This document shows positions 34,611 to 44,511 of a DNA stretch of 64,000 bases, piece after piece. Source of the DNA: Ravibacter sp964559125 (GTDB taxonomy: Bacteria; Bacteroidota; Bacteroidia; Cytophagales; Spirosomataceae); the NCBI GenBank assembly GCA_964559125.1, contig CAZLGW010000017.1, forward strand, positions 61,060 through 125,059. The letters run 5' to 3'. Each line of letters opens with the position of its first letter. Position 1 is the first letter of the stretch. The position numbers and the translations under genes were made by a program. The notes under the pieces are model-generated. The model was given only the letters and a program-made list of their open reading frames with translations. It was not told the DNA's origin and ran no database searches.

Positions 34611-37600
34611 TTATTTCACCGTTATTTTTCCTCCGCCTGAATAGCTTTTCAGGTTCGTCTGGTACATGGCGTCTGCGGCAACAGGGCCTGTGACGAACGT
34701 ACCGGCCGATGTAACACGGGCCTGGTAATAAAATATCTTTTCAGTGGGAGTAGCCGTCACAAAATAATGGATCCTGTCATCCCGTATATCGAAATAGTCT
34801 GGAAAAGCGGCATTCTTTATCCAGGCCAACTCCCTGGACGAGGTCAGGCGGGGATTCTCCACCTCGAATCCGGTCGGAAGCAGGTCGGTCACCACCACGT
34901 TGGGAACATCGATCCTGCGGGTGCTTGCCAGGCTGATCCTGACCACCACCAGGTCGTTCTGACGAAACTCGCTGACAGTCTTCCCGTTCCGGTCCAGGTA
35001 TTGTCTTCTCACCCTGAGACCGTCATCCTCCTCCGTATACCTCCCTGCAGCATCGAACCCGGAGGTTTCAGAAAACCAGTATACCTGTCCGTTGCCCTGC
35101 ACCTTTATATTCACCGGCCCGTCGAGCAGTCCGGTTGTCAGCTTCAGCTCTTTTTTCCCTTCAAAGACTCCAAGGCTTTTCTGCCCGGAAAATACTTCGG
35201 CAGTAGCTGACGACGCCCCTGCGCGCTTTGCAATTTTCCCCAGGCTCAGTACCCCGAAAACTGCCTCCTGGGTATTCAGGCTCCCCGCTGAAGCTATTGC
35301 CTGCGACAACTGCCTGGCCAGGACGGGGATCTGCAGATTCTGAGGATCGGTGTCGATCAGCATATTAAGGATCAGCCCCAGGCTGCTTAGGGGGCTGATG
35401 TAAGCCTGATCCCGGAGATCGTCATCTGATTTGTAGCTATTAGGTAAAAGCTCCCGGTAACTTCTTGAGTCGCCCACATAGTAGTAGGCACCGGCAAGCA
35501 GGTAGCGCGCATCATTTGTAAGAAGCTCCTGGTGCTGCTTGTAATAGTTCATCATGGCCCTGTTGGCATTGCCGGTGGCAGCCAGCACATATAATGAATA
35601 GGCAGCTTCGGCAGGCGCCCGCTTTCTCACAATACGGGCGCCGTCTCCGGTTTCTGCTGCTACATCTTCGGTCCCGCTACGGCCGGATTTATTCGTAAGA
35701 TAAGTGACCGCCGCCTGCAATACAGCCGGGTTTACCTCGAATCCGGCCCGCCTTGCCTCGTCGAGGAACTGGAGTGCGTAGGCGGATACCCACCAGTCAT
35801 CTTTTATCCCCCCGGGCCACATCGTAAAGCCGCCGTTAAAAAGCTGCGAAGACTCCACTTTCCGGATAGCCTGCTGTACATTGAACGCCGGGTTCAGGTC
35901 GCTCTCTCCCCTCCCGACCATGTAGACGGGCACACCCATACCTTTGACCAGGTCTCCGAAATACAGCTGCGGAAATGCTTTGGAAACAGATTGCTCGAGG
36001 CAACCATGCGGATAGCCCAGCAACGTCGAAAGCGCTTTCCCACCTTCCTGCACAAGGGGAGATGCGCTTAGCAGCAGCTGGGCAGCCGAGGTTTCGGGCA
36101 TGAATCCCTGGGCCAGGTTGATCTGCTTCGTTTCGCCCCCTTTAACCGTACCCGAACCGGCAACCTTCAGCAGCGGCGAAGCCGGCCTGACATTGAGGTC
36201 ATACTCCTGTGTAAAATTTTCGCCGAAAGCCCGGGCGGATACCAGTACCTTGCCCGTACCGGGCGTCCCGGAAGCTTTAAGCCTGATCAGCAGCCTTTGC
36301 TCGCTGCCTTCCGCGATCTCTAAGGGCTGGTTTGAAAACGGGTCGTTTTCCAGGGCGCCTTTCACTGTGACAGAAACAGTTGCGGCGGCACTGCGTTTTT
36401 CCGAATTGGTAAGCGTAACCGGCATGATCAGCTGATCGCCCGGAGCCATAAACCTCGGCACTCCCGCACTGATCACCAAAGGATCTGAAACACGCATCTG
36501 CTGTGACGCCGACCCGAAAGCCTGGTCTTTAAATACTACTGCCATTACCCGCAAAGCACCGCTGAACTGCGGGATATCGATATCGAATACCGCCTCTCCG
36601 TTCGAATCGGCCTGTAGCAGCCCGCTCCAGAATCTTACCAGGTTCCGGTTGCCGTTCCCCAACGGGTTGATCCTCCGTTCCAGATTATAGCCGTCGCCCC
36701 CGGCACTGGAGCCCGGCGGTGCAAACCCCAGTTCAGGAAACAACGCCGCATACAGATCCGATGCCTGTACTTCCAGCGCCCTTTTACGGTAAAAATGGCC
36801 GTAGATATCGGGAGTTGAGAAATTCCGTATCTGGAGGATCCCCTCGTCCACGACGCCCAGGGTGAGCTGGGCATTCGGATTTGTCTTAACCCTGATCCGC
36901 TGCCGGGTCTTCGACCTGGAAACTTCTTCTGCCGTGATCTTCACTTTCAAAACCCGCTCTGCCGACTCAACCATTAAAGGCTCAAACCCGTGTGCGACAG
37001 TAAGCGGGATCTGATCGCCGCCTGAAGGGCGTATGAGAGTAGCTGTGACATAGACATTCGGCAGGTAGCCCTGCAGCACCGGCAATACCAGCTCAGCCGC
37101 TTTTTCCTTCGTATCGATCACCTGGTAATTCAGAACCTCTCCCTGCTCTACCGTAATGAGCATCCTGCCGTCGAAAGGCGCTTTAAACAGGATCTTCGCT
37201 TTTTCGCCGGGGCTATATTTCTTTTTGTCCGTTTCGATCAGCACCCTTCCTTCATTGCTTACCTCAAAGGACGAATACTGTGTAAAACCAAATCCGTAGG
37301 CATAATACGTCATTGATGTATAGTGTTCCGCCCCCGGCCTGCGTATCCTGATCTCGTATTCGCCCGAAACCATGGGAGTGTACCGGAAGGAGCCGCGGCC
37401 GCTACCCAGCTTCAGGGTCTGCGCGTACACGGTTTCTTCCTTTCTTTTTGACCGGTATTGCATACGCCCGTCCCGCTTTTCGATCACCGTCTGGTAGGTC
37501 ACACGCATTACCTCTATCGCTGCAGATTCTCCCGGTTTGATCTTGCCGGAAGGGTCTACGCTGATGATTTCTGTCTGGACGGGCACATTGACCCCCACAT

Positions 37601-40055
37601 AACGATCCGGCAGGCGTACGCCGTAAAGCACCGGCTGGGTCGCTACCTCAAAAGAATGTATCCTGTTGACGGGTCGCCCGTTTTCGTCAAAAACGGTTAC
37701 GTAAACTTTCCCGTCCAGCATCCCGATATCCCTGTATGCTTCCGGGAGGATGAACTCACCTTTTCCTTTCCCCTCGGTGTCTGTAGCCCCCTGCTTCTTT
37801 ACTCTTTCAAAGCTCACCTCGGCGGGAATTTCGAACTCGAACTCAGGGAAATCCTTTGCCCTGAAATGCTTCCTTCTCAGTTGAAGTTCCATTTCATAGG
37901 TCCGTCCCGACGCCGGGGGGCCGAACAGGTTGGTGGCTACCGCATTGAGCGACACGGTTTCACCGGAAACGTAGCGGGGCTTCCCTCCGTCCAGATCTAC
38001 CTTGATGCGATCCGGCACGAATTCTTCGACATTAACAACTGACATGGCCAGGAGCACATCGTTGGCATTATACAACTCCATCGTGTAAGCCCCTGTCAGG
38101 GATGCTTCCTCCACTCTGACCGAGACCTCGGCCGCACCTTCCTTATTGGTGGTCTTAAGCCAGGAACCATACAATTGCCCGTTGGGTGTGACGAGCTTTA
38201 ATTTAACAGGGAGCTCTGCCATGGGCTTCCAGTTTTCCGACCTCACCACCGAAACGAAATGCAGCGTTTCTCCCGGTCGGTAAATGTCCCTCTCCCCGTA
38301 AATAAATGCCTGGATCCCGGTGCTGTTGGACCTCACTCCGTCCACTTCAAACCTGGATGTCTCCACCTGGTTGTCGTTTACTGCCAGGAAGTTAAAATCT
38401 TCGTCCAGCGAAGCCGTCACCATGGCAAGCCTGAACCCGGGAGCCTTTTCCTTAAGCCCCGATACATGGGCTACCCCGTTCGCATCCGTCACCATGGTAT
38501 ACATTTCCTGGTTATTGGTGCTGATCAGGGTGATCTCCGCATTTTTGAGGGGCTTAGCATCATAAATGGAATTGGCAAATACCCATACATCATCCAGGCC
38601 CTGCTTCACAATCAGGCCTATATCTGAAACCGACACCAGCTTCTGCGCTGAAAGATACATCGCATCTGTGGAGGCAACGCTGACGAGGTACACCCCCTTT
38701 CTGGCCTTACCGTGCACTTCCGGCACCGCCAGGTTGAGCGCCCTCACTCCGTCCAGGACGGGGAGATCTTCAGTCGAAACCTGCCGGTCTACCAGCACAT
38801 CGCTGTATTGATTGCCATAGTCTTCCGAATAGTTGTAGCTTCCGTCAGGCCCCCAGGTCCCGTCTGTCTCCGAGTAATTTTCATACCTCCTGTTATACAG
38901 GTAATAGAGCAGGTTGTTGTCGTATACCTTCGAGATCCTGACCTGCACCGAAGGTATATTCGTGATCTGCACCCCAATGTTGCGATTGCCCTTTGTACTC
39001 AGGTACAGCCCTTTTTTACTTGCAAAGCGGACAGATTCGGGCATTTTCCCGAAAAAGAAATCCTGGGTTACTTCTTCCTGCAGCGTCTGCCCCAGCACCC
39101 CTTTCAGTGTTTTGCCTATTTTAAGTACATAGGTATCCGTCTCCGAAAAATCAGCCCTTACCGTAAAGCCGCCTTCCTGCGGTTCAACGGTAAAGGGAAT
39201 CTGTGGCTGAAGCTCGAGACTGCTGCTGATATGATCGGGTACCAGCTCCTGGGAAGTCTCCACATACAGGAAACCCCTGTTATTCGCAAAGCCCGACGAT
39301 ACATCCCCCACCTTCAGTTCGAGGGGCGATGCCACGCGAAACTGCTTCGAAACGGTTTCTTTCGTCGTAAAGGATTCGCTTTCTATTTTGATACCCTTTC
39401 CCAGCTCAACTGTAAGGTCTTCGTCAGATTCCGGGCTGCCCTGTAGCGCCAGCAGCACTGACTCCGGTGACTGCGAAGGCAAAAACCGGTGCTCCAGCAC
39501 AGCCTCCCCTCTGAGGACACGGAGCCGTTCTCTTACAGTCGCTTCATCCACCGGGTAATTAAAAAACAGCTGCACTCTCGATTCCGGCCTTCCGCTTAAC
39601 GACGAAAGCGTCCACCAGCTTCTGACGCGCTTGAGGGTCAGAAAAGGCGTATGAAACGAAATTATGTCTTTACTCACCTTCAAACCCCTCGACTGGTCGG
39701 CGTGCCTCAGGACATGGGCGGTAATGCCCGCCTGGTAATCGGTAGCCGCTTTCAAAGGGCCTGCGGGAGAAAAAACCAGTTCATTAGGCGCCGTCCATTT
39801 AAATTTCCCGCTCAGCTCCGGCTCAAAAGAAATGAAGCGGGTTGAGTCCCAAACCCCGAGAAGATGCTCCGGCCAGAGATTCTGGTTAAAAGAAAAAACC
39901 AGGTTTTGCAGGTTTCCCACCTCTTCCCCGAAGTTTTTCCCTATCACCCTTACCTCGTTCCGGTCTGAGCACCGGGCGAAAACAAAGGTTACCAGGATAA
40001 CAACCCAGATAACGCCTGGTCGGGATAACCGGCCGGAAGAATAGGAGACACTCAT
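34611..40055 (-). CDS. Bacterial alpha-2-macroglobulin (YfaS-like) lipoprotein
   Basis: A 1814-residue envelope lipoprotein. The N-terminus carries a signal peptide and the lipobox VFARC near residue 28. A series of macroglobulin-like beta domains follows; the MG2 domain has the GERDIYRPGETLHF signature and the bait region lies beyond SYEV-like strands. A thioester motif YPHGCLEQ is present with Cys1352 and Gln1355, within a helical thioester domain (about 1310-1600), then a C-terminal receptor-like domain. Such proteins trap proteases by cleavage of the bait and covalent bonding. No pbpC gene lies beside it, unlike the proteobacterial pair. I start at the ATG at 40055 in place of a TTG at 40094. 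Confidence 0.95.
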   Translation of the reverse strand: MSVSYSSGRLSRPGVIWVVILVTFVFARCSDRNEVRVIGKNFGEEVGNLQNLVFSFNQNLWPEHLLGVWDSTRFISFEPELSGKFKWTAPNELVFSPAGPLKAATDYQAGITAHVLRHADQSRGLKVSKDIISFHTPFLTLKRVRSWWTLSSLSGRPESRVQLFFNYPVDEATVRERLRVLRGEAVLEHRFLPSQSPESVLLALQGSPESDEDLTVELGKGIKIESESFTTKETVSKQFRVASPLELKVGDVSSGFANNRGFLYVETSQELVPDHISSSLELQPQIPFTVEPQEGGFTVRADFSETDTYVLKIGKTLKGVLGQTLQEEVTQDFFFGKMPESVRFASKKGLYLSTKGNRNIGVQITNIPSVQVRISKVYDNNLLYYLYNRRYENYSETDGTWGPDGSYNYSEDYGNQYSDVLVDRQVSTEDLPVLDGVRALNLAVPEVHGKARKGVYLVSVASTDAMYLSAQKLVSVSDIGLIVKQGLDDVWVFANSIYDAKPLKNAEITLISTNNQEMYTMVTDANGVAHVSGLKEKAPGFRLAMVTASLDEDFNFLAVNDNQVETSRFEVDGVRSNSTGIQAFIYGERDIYRPGETLHFVSVVRSENWKPMAELPVKLKLVTPNGQLYGSWLKTTNKEGAAEVSVRVEEASLTGAYTMELYNANDVLLAMSVVNVEEFVPDRIKVDLDGGKPRYVSGETVSLNAVATNLFGPPASGRTYEMELQLRRKHFRAKDFPEFEFEIPAEVSFERVKKQGATDTEGKGKGEFILPEAYRDIGMLDGKVYVTVFDENGRPVNRIHSFEVATQPVLYGVRLPDRYVGVNVPVQTEIISVDPSGKIKPGESAAIEVMRVTYQTVIEKRDGRMQYRSKRKEETVYAQTLKLGSGRGSFRYTPMVSGEYEIRIRRPGAEHYTSMTYYAYGFGFTQYSSFEVSNEGRVLIETDKKKYSPGEKAKILFKAPFDGRMLITVEQGEVLNYQVIDTKEKAAELVLPVLQGYLPNVYVTATLIRPSGGDQIPLTVAHGFEPLMVESAERVLKVKITAEEVSRSKTRQRIRVKTNPNAQLTLGVVDEGILQIRNFSTPDIYGHFYRKRALEVQASDLYAALFPELGFAPPGSSAGGDGYNLERRINPLGNGNRNLVRFWSGLLQADSNGEAVFDIDIPQFSGALRVMAVVFKDQAFGSASQQMRVSDPLVISAGVPRFMAPGDQLIMPVTLTNSEKRSAAATVSVTVKGALENDPFSNQPLEIAEGSEQRLLIRLKASGTPGTGKVLVSARAFGENFTQEYDLNVRPASPLLKVAGSGTVKGGETKQINLAQGFMPETSAAQLLLSASPLVQEGGKALSTLLGYPHGCLEQSVSKAFPQLYFGDLVKGMGVPVYMVGRGESDLNPAFNVQQAIRKVESSQLFNGGFTMWPGGIKDDWWVSAYALQFLDEARRAGFEVNPAVLQAAVTYLTNKSGRSGTEDVAAETGDGARIVRKRAPAEAAYSLYVLAATGNANRAMMNYYKQHQELLTNDARYLLAGAYYYVGDSRSYRELLPNSYKSDDDLRDQAYISPLSSLGLILNMLIDTDPQNLQIPVLARQLSQAIASAGSLNTQEAVFGVLSLGKIAKRAGASSATAEVFSGQKSLGVFEGKKELKLTTGLLDGPVNIKVQGNGQVYWFSETSGFDAAGRYTEEDDGLRVRRQYLDRNGKTVSEFRQNDLVVVRISLASTRRIDVPNVVVTDLLPTGFEVENPRLTSSRELAWIKNAAFPDYFDIRDDRIHYFVTATPTEKIFYYQARVTSAGTFVTGPVAADAMYQTNLKSYSGGGKITVK

Positions 40056-40071
40056 ATTTGGTTTCTTAGCG

Positions 40072-40281
40072 ATGGGGTACAATAAAACGCTCAAAACGGT
40101 CCAATGTTAAAAACTTTTGATATTTTNNNNNNNNNNNNNNNNNNNNNNNNNNNNNNNNNNNNNNNNNNNNNNNNNNNNNNNNNNNNNNNNNNNNNNNNNN
40201 NNNNNNNNNNNNNNNNNNNNNNNNNNATGGGGTACAATAAAACGCTCAAAACGGTCCAATGTTAAAAACTTTTGATATTTT
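40072..40281. other. 100-N gap flanked by a 55-base exact duplicate (assembly join)
   Basis: Bases 40072-40126 (ATGGGGTACAATAAAACGCT onward) are identical to 40227-40281, on either side of exactly 100 N. This is the signature of two contigs overlapping by an assembler k-mer that were joined as a scaffold with a placeholder. The true genome most likely has one copy and no gap. It falls between the alpha-2-macroglobulin start and the NTF2-like gene and interrupts neither. Confidence 0.88.
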
Positions 40282-40391
40282 TGGAGCTATCGAATATACT
40301 ATATCGCGTCCAGAAAAGCATGGTATAGTGAGAAATGTTACGGAGGCGTCAGAAAGAAGATGTGAAATGTATTTAATCCCTGTTTATACGA

Positions 40392-40817
40392 ATGAAAGTA
40401 AAAAGTTTTCTGATCCTGGTTTTCCTGGCCGTAACCAATGTCGCGATTTCCCAGACGGCCCCAACCGACGCCGCTTCCGCAGGCAAAGAGTTTCTTAAAG
40501 CTCTGGAAGAAGAAAATGCCGGAGCGCTGAGATCGCTGATAGGAAGCGACTTCGTCCTTCTCAGCTTTGACGGGCAGTCGGTAGACAGCGGTACGCTCCT
40601 GGAAGCAGTGAGCGGCGGCTACGTGGTCATCGATTCCGGGAGTACATACGGCAACTACACCCGGCATTACCAGGATACAGGCATTGTGACAGGCATCTGG
40701 AATGTCAAAGGCTCCATAGAAGGACATTCTTTTAACAACAGGCTCGCTTATACACTGGTTGTTGTCAAGCAGGGAGGGGCGTGGAAAGTAGTTTCCGTAC
40801 AGCTCACACCTTCCTGA
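40392..40817 (+). CDS. NTF2-like (SnoaL/DUF4440 type) secreted protein
   Basis: A 141-residue protein with a signal peptide (about 1-20, AISQ) and one NTF2-like domain. The helix-rich first half (AGKEFLKALEEENAGALRSLIGSDF) is followed by curved strands, ending RLAYTLVVVKQGGAWKVVSVQL. This is the standard SnoaL/DUF4440 pattern. Many such proteins bind small hydrophobic ligands or lack activity. It lies 49 bases before the penicillin-acylase-like gene, and the two could be cotranscribed. Ligand unknown. Confidence 0.75.
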   Translation: MKVKSFLILVFLAVTNVAISQTAPTDAASAGKEFLKALEEENAGALRSLIGSDFVLLSFDGQSVDSGTLLEAVSGGYVVIDSGSTYGNYTRHYQDTGIVTGIWNVKGSIEGHSFNNRLAYTLVVVKQGGAWKVVSVQLTPS

Positions 40818-40866
40818 TTTTCCGGCGTGGCCTGGTTTCCTACCATCCTCAAAGCAGTATAACCGC

Positions 40867-43311
40867 ATGCGTCCTTTTTCCTTCCTCCTTTCCTCGCTTA
40901 TTACTCTCGGATTACTGTATGTTTTAAATAATCCGCTTGGCGACGTCGTACCGATGCCGCTGGGCGCCTTTCTTAGTCCGCAGCATGGTTTCTGGCGAAA
41001 TGCGGAGCCGGCGGATGAAGATTTCAACACCTCCCTCGATATCCCGGGGTTAAAAGACAAGGTAGAGATCTTCCTCGACGACCGGCTGGTCCCTCACATA
41101 TTTGCACAAAACGAAGAAGACCTCTATACTGCCCAAGGGTATGTGCACGCCAGGTTCCGCCTGTTCCAGATGGACCTGCAAACCAGGGCGGCGGCAGGCA
41201 GGGCTTCGGAATTCGCCGGTCCGCGGGCTATAGATTTCGATAAGTCCCAAAGGAGGTTAGGAATGGTCTTTGCTGCAGAAAATGCGCTGGTTGAAATGGA
41301 AAAAGACCCCGTCAGCAAAATAATCTACGATGCCTACACAAGAGGAATCAACGCCTACATAGAATCTCTTACCCCGGAAGAATGGCCCGTGGAATACAAG
41401 CTCCTGAATGCCTCGCCTGAGAAGTGGAGCAACCTGCGTACAGCGCTGCTTCTCAAAATGATGGCTAAAATGCTGACCGGCGGCTCAGACAACGACCTGG
41501 GGTATACCAACGCCAGAACCATATTTTCAGGAGATGCCTTCAACCGGGTCTACCAGGTAATTCCCGATTCCCTGAGGCCGATTGTCCCGAAAGGTACCGC
41601 CTTCCCCGCTCCGTCGGTAAAACCCGTTGCGCCGGTTACGGCAGACAGCCTCTACTTCAACGGTTTTAAACGGGTAGCTTTTACCGAAAATTTTAAACCC
41701 AATCCGCATAACGGCAGCAACAACTGGGCATTGGCCGGGAGTAAAACGCTCAGCGGCTCCCCCATCCTTGCCAACGACCCGCATCTCGAGCTTTCGCTTC
41801 CCTCTATCTGGTTCGAGATCCAGCTTACCGATCATTCCGGAACTTCATACGGCGCCAGCCTGCCGGGCAGCCCTTTCGTGATCAGCGGCTTCAATGATCA
41901 TATCGCCTGGGGTATCACCAACGCACAGCGCGACGTGAAAGACTATTTCGAAATAAAGTTCAGGGACGATAAAAAAGATGCCTACTGGTATAAGGGAGCA
42001 TGGGAGCCCACTAATCTGAGGGTCGAGGAGATTAAGGTAAAAGGCGGGAAAACCGTATACGACACGGTTGCCTATACCGTATTCGGCCCGGTAATGTTCG
42101 AGGCCGGCTTCCCCGATAAAAATACAGGTGACCGTAACCTGGCAGTGAGATGGACAGGCCATGACGGATCTAACGAGGGTGTCACTTTTTACCGGCTGAA
42201 CAGGGCAAAAAACTACCAGGAGTATGTAGAGGCGATCAGGAGTTTTACCTGCCCGGCCCAGAATTTTATCTTTGCTTCGAAAACCGGCGACATCGCGGTA
42301 TGGCAACAGGGGAAATTCCCCGCACGATGGAACAGGCAGGGCCTCTTTGTAATGCCGGGCGAGGACGACAGCTACCAATGGCAGGGGTACATTCCTCAAA
42401 ATGAAAACCCGCACGCCGTCAATCCCGCGAGGGGTTTCCTGGAAAGCGCCAATCAGCGCCCTGCCGACGCCACCTACCCCTACTACATCCCGGGCTCCTA
42501 CATTACCGCACGAGGAATCTCTATCGAGCAGAAACTGGAAAAGATCACCAAAGCTACTCCTGAAGACATACGCCTCCTTCTCAGCGACTACGACAATGTC
42601 ACGGCCCGGGCAGTAAGTCCTGCATTGATAAAATTCACCAGTGAGCAGAGGTTAGATGAAGACGCAAAGCGTTACCTGGACCTGGTGAAAACCTGGGATT
42701 TCCAGGCCGATCCCGGCTCGAAAGCACAGACGGTTTACCAGGTATGGGTGGATAGTCTCAAAGCGGAGGTATGGAATGACGAACTTTCGCAGGTGAGCCC
42801 CAGAGCGCCAATGCCTGATGAGCAGGTCCTCGTCGAATTGCTCCTGAAAGATTCTACTTCTGTTTTCTACGACAACATCAACACGCCGGAAAGGGAAACA
42901 GCCAGGGATGTTGTCACATCAGCGCTGAATAAGGCGGCAGGAAGACTGGCGGCTGCCGAAAGTGAAAGGAAACTGGAATGGTCGAAATTTAAGAATCCTT
43001 CGATTTTCCACCTCCTTAAGGAAGCGGTGCCCTCCTTCGCGAGGCGGGGCCTGCCGGTAGGAGGGTACAACAACACCATCAATGCCGTTACGGTAAGCCA
43101 CGGACCAAGCTGGAGAATGCTGGTACACCTCACTGAAGAAACCGAAGCTTACGCCGTTTACCCTGCCGGCCAGAACGGAAACCCCGGGAGTAAATATTAT
43201 GACAATTTTGTAGATACCTGGGTCAGGGGAGAAATGTACAGGCTGTGGATCATGCGGAAAGAAGATGCCGGCGATGCCAGGGTAAAGTGGACGATAGCGC
43301 TGAATCCGTAG
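40867..43311 (+). CDS. Penicillin acylase-family Ntn hydrolase
   Basis: An 814-residue precursor of the Ntn-hydrolase family S45, which cuts itself to expose a nucleophilic serine and then hydrolyses acyl amide bonds. The N-terminus has a hydrophobic anchor or signal (about 4-20). The alpha part has the YVHARFRLFQMDLQTRAAAG signature. The self-cleavage site is NGSNNWAL, with Ser284 predicted as the beta-chain N-terminus, followed by ILANDPHLELSLPSIWFE. The later WGITNAQRDVKDYFE stretch fits substrate binding. Members act on penicillins, acyl-homoserine lactones or other amides; specificity cannot be read from sequence. Periplasmic. Confidence 0.94.
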   Translation: MRPFSFLLSSLITLGLLYVLNNPLGDVVPMPLGAFLSPQHGFWRNAEPADEDFNTSLDIPGLKDKVEIFLDDRLVPHIFAQNEEDLYTAQGYVHARFRLFQMDLQTRAAAGRASEFAGPRAIDFDKSQRRLGMVFAAENALVEMEKDPVSKIIYDAYTRGINAYIESLTPEEWPVEYKLLNASPEKWSNLRTALLLKMMAKMLTGGSDNDLGYTNARTIFSGDAFNRVYQVIPDSLRPIVPKGTAFPAPSVKPVAPVTADSLYFNGFKRVAFTENFKPNPHNGSNNWALAGSKTLSGSPILANDPHLELSLPSIWFEIQLTDHSGTSYGASLPGSPFVISGFNDHIAWGITNAQRDVKDYFEIKFRDDKKDAYWYKGAWEPTNLRVEEIKVKGGKTVYDTVAYTVFGPVMFEAGFPDKNTGDRNLAVRWTGHDGSNEGVTFYRLNRAKNYQEYVEAIRSFTCPAQNFIFASKTGDIAVWQQGKFPARWNRQGLFVMPGEDDSYQWQGYIPQNENPHAVNPARGFLESANQRPADATYPYYIPGSYITARGISIEQKLEKITKATPEDIRLLLSDYDNVTARAVSPALIKFTSEQRLDEDAKRYLDLVKTWDFQADPGSKAQTVYQVWVDSLKAEVWNDELSQVSPRAPMPDEQVLVELLLKDSTSVFYDNINTPERETARDVVTSALNKAAGRLAAAESERKLEWSKFKNPSIFHLLKEAVPSFARRGLPVGGYNNTINAVTVSHGPSWRMLVHLTEETEAYAVYPAGQNGNPGSKYYDNFVDTWVRGEMYRLWIMRKEDAGDARVKWTIALNP

Positions 43312-43355
43312 ACGGGCAAGTATTAAGTTATTGATAATCAAACATCCTTTTTAAT

Positions 43356-43745
43356 ATGAAAATGATCCTCAGCGTTATACTTACAGCCTCCGCCGCTTTT
43401 GTGCTGGGAGAATACCTCCCGTGGTGGTCTGTTGCCGTAGCGGCGTTTGTGGTTTCTCTTCTTCTCAGCCAGGCGCCGGGCGCAGCTTTCATCTCAGGCT
43501 TCCTGGGGATTGCTTTCCTGTGGATGGGGTATTCTTTTTGGATCAACCAGTTGAATGAATCGATCCTGTCGGAAAGGATCGCCTCTGTCCTGCCTTTACA
43601 AGGCAGCTCAATACTGCTCATTCTGCTGACCGGCCTTACCGGTGGCCTGGCGGGAGGATTATCGGCAATGAGCGCCAGCTTCCTGGTCAGGCCAAAACAG
43701 AGAAGGGTAGATTACCAGAACTATTATCGTAATAAAATGAGATAG
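43356..43745 (+). CDS. Small integral membrane protein
   Basis: A 129-residue protein with four probable membrane helices (about 4-19, 23-38, 42-62 and 84-108) and a basic cytoplasmic-type tail (RPKQRRVDYQNYYRNKMR). It lies 44 bases after the acylase gene on the same strand. I cannot assign a family. Its good start context and length, and the absence of a better frame, support it as a real gene. Confidence 0.72.
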   Translation: MKMILSVILTASAAFVLGEYLPWWSVAVAAFVVSLLLSQAPGAAFISGFLGIAFLWMGYSFWINQLNESILSERIASVLPLQGSSILLILLTGLTGGLAGGLSAMSASFLVRPKQRRVDYQNYYRNKMR

Positions 43746-43758
43746 AGGCAGATCATTA

Positions 43759-44511
43759 TTACTTCCCGAACCCTGCAGGAAGCTCTATGACTTTAAGATT
43801 TCTGAAATGGATTTCTGCCCCTTCTGATTCCAGGCACATGTAGCCTTTTCTTTGCGTTGAACCTGAGATCCCGTTCACGAATTTGCCGTTTACCGACAAT
43901 TTGATGGTTCCGTCGACGCATACCACTTCGTAAGTATTCCACTCCCCTCTTCCCTTACACCTGTTTTCGATCGATTTGCTTCGCTTTCCTCTGGGGTTAT
44001 CCGGTATCGTCTCAACGCCTCCGGTCCCGAAAAGTTCGCCATGCACATACGCAATGGGCGGTTCGACTCCGTCTTTCGTGTTTAATTTTACCCAGTCGAG
44101 CTCGAGCATCTGAACCTCTACCCCGTCGGGCAGCCGGTTAGGTCCGGGCACCGCGTTGCTCCACATAAACATCCCGGAGTTCCCGCCCGGCTCCATATGC
44201 TTCCACTCCACATGGAGTATATAATTTTCGTAAGGAAACTCGCTTCTGGCCACCCCGATCGGGAGTCCTTTGCAAACCAGGATATCGTCTCTTACTTCCC
44301 ACGTATCTTTCCCCGTATTCACATCAAACCAACGCAGCGGCTTAGGCTTGGCGGAAGAGGAAATGCCGAGGCTTCGCTCCAGGGGTATGAGCTCCCCGAA
44401 AGTAAAAAGGGGCTCCTGCCCCTGTCCGGTAGCTGCCAATCCCGGGATCAGCAACCAGCCGCACAGCAGCAGGAACCTCCTTGCCGTGGCTATTTTTCTA
44501 AATAGCCCCAT
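43759..44511 (-). CDS. DUF1080 (3-keto-disaccharide hydrolase-like) secreted protein
   Basis: A 250-residue protein with a signal peptide (about 1-28) and a concanavalin-like DUF1080 domain. Conserved parts are the GGNSGMFMWSNAVPG stretch, the VEVQMLELD strand and the final EIHFRNLKVIEL. Some DUF1080 proteins hydrolyse 3-keto-glycosides, and they are very common in Bacteroidota and Planctomycetes. Its start overlaps the last 14 bases of the acetyl-CoA synthetase gene, so it is cotranscribed with it. The link between the two functions is not obvious. Confidence 0.85.
   Translation of the reverse strand: MGLFRKIATARRFLLLCGWLLIPGLAATGQGQEPLFTFGELIPLERSLGISSSAKPKPLRWFDVNTGKDTWEVRDDILVCKGLPIGVARSEFPYENYILHVEWKHMEPGGNSGMFMWSNAVPGPNRLPDGVEVQMLELDWVKLNTKDGVEPPIAYVHGELFGTGGVETIPDNPRGKRSKSIENRCKGRGEWNTYEVVCVDGTIKLSVNGKFVNGISGSTQRKGYMCLESEGAEIHFRNLKVIELPAGFGK

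Noticed and set aside
38712..39446. 244-codon open frame opposite the alpha-2-macroglobulin gene
   Set aside because: Antisense shadow of a well-supported gene; no start context or domain.
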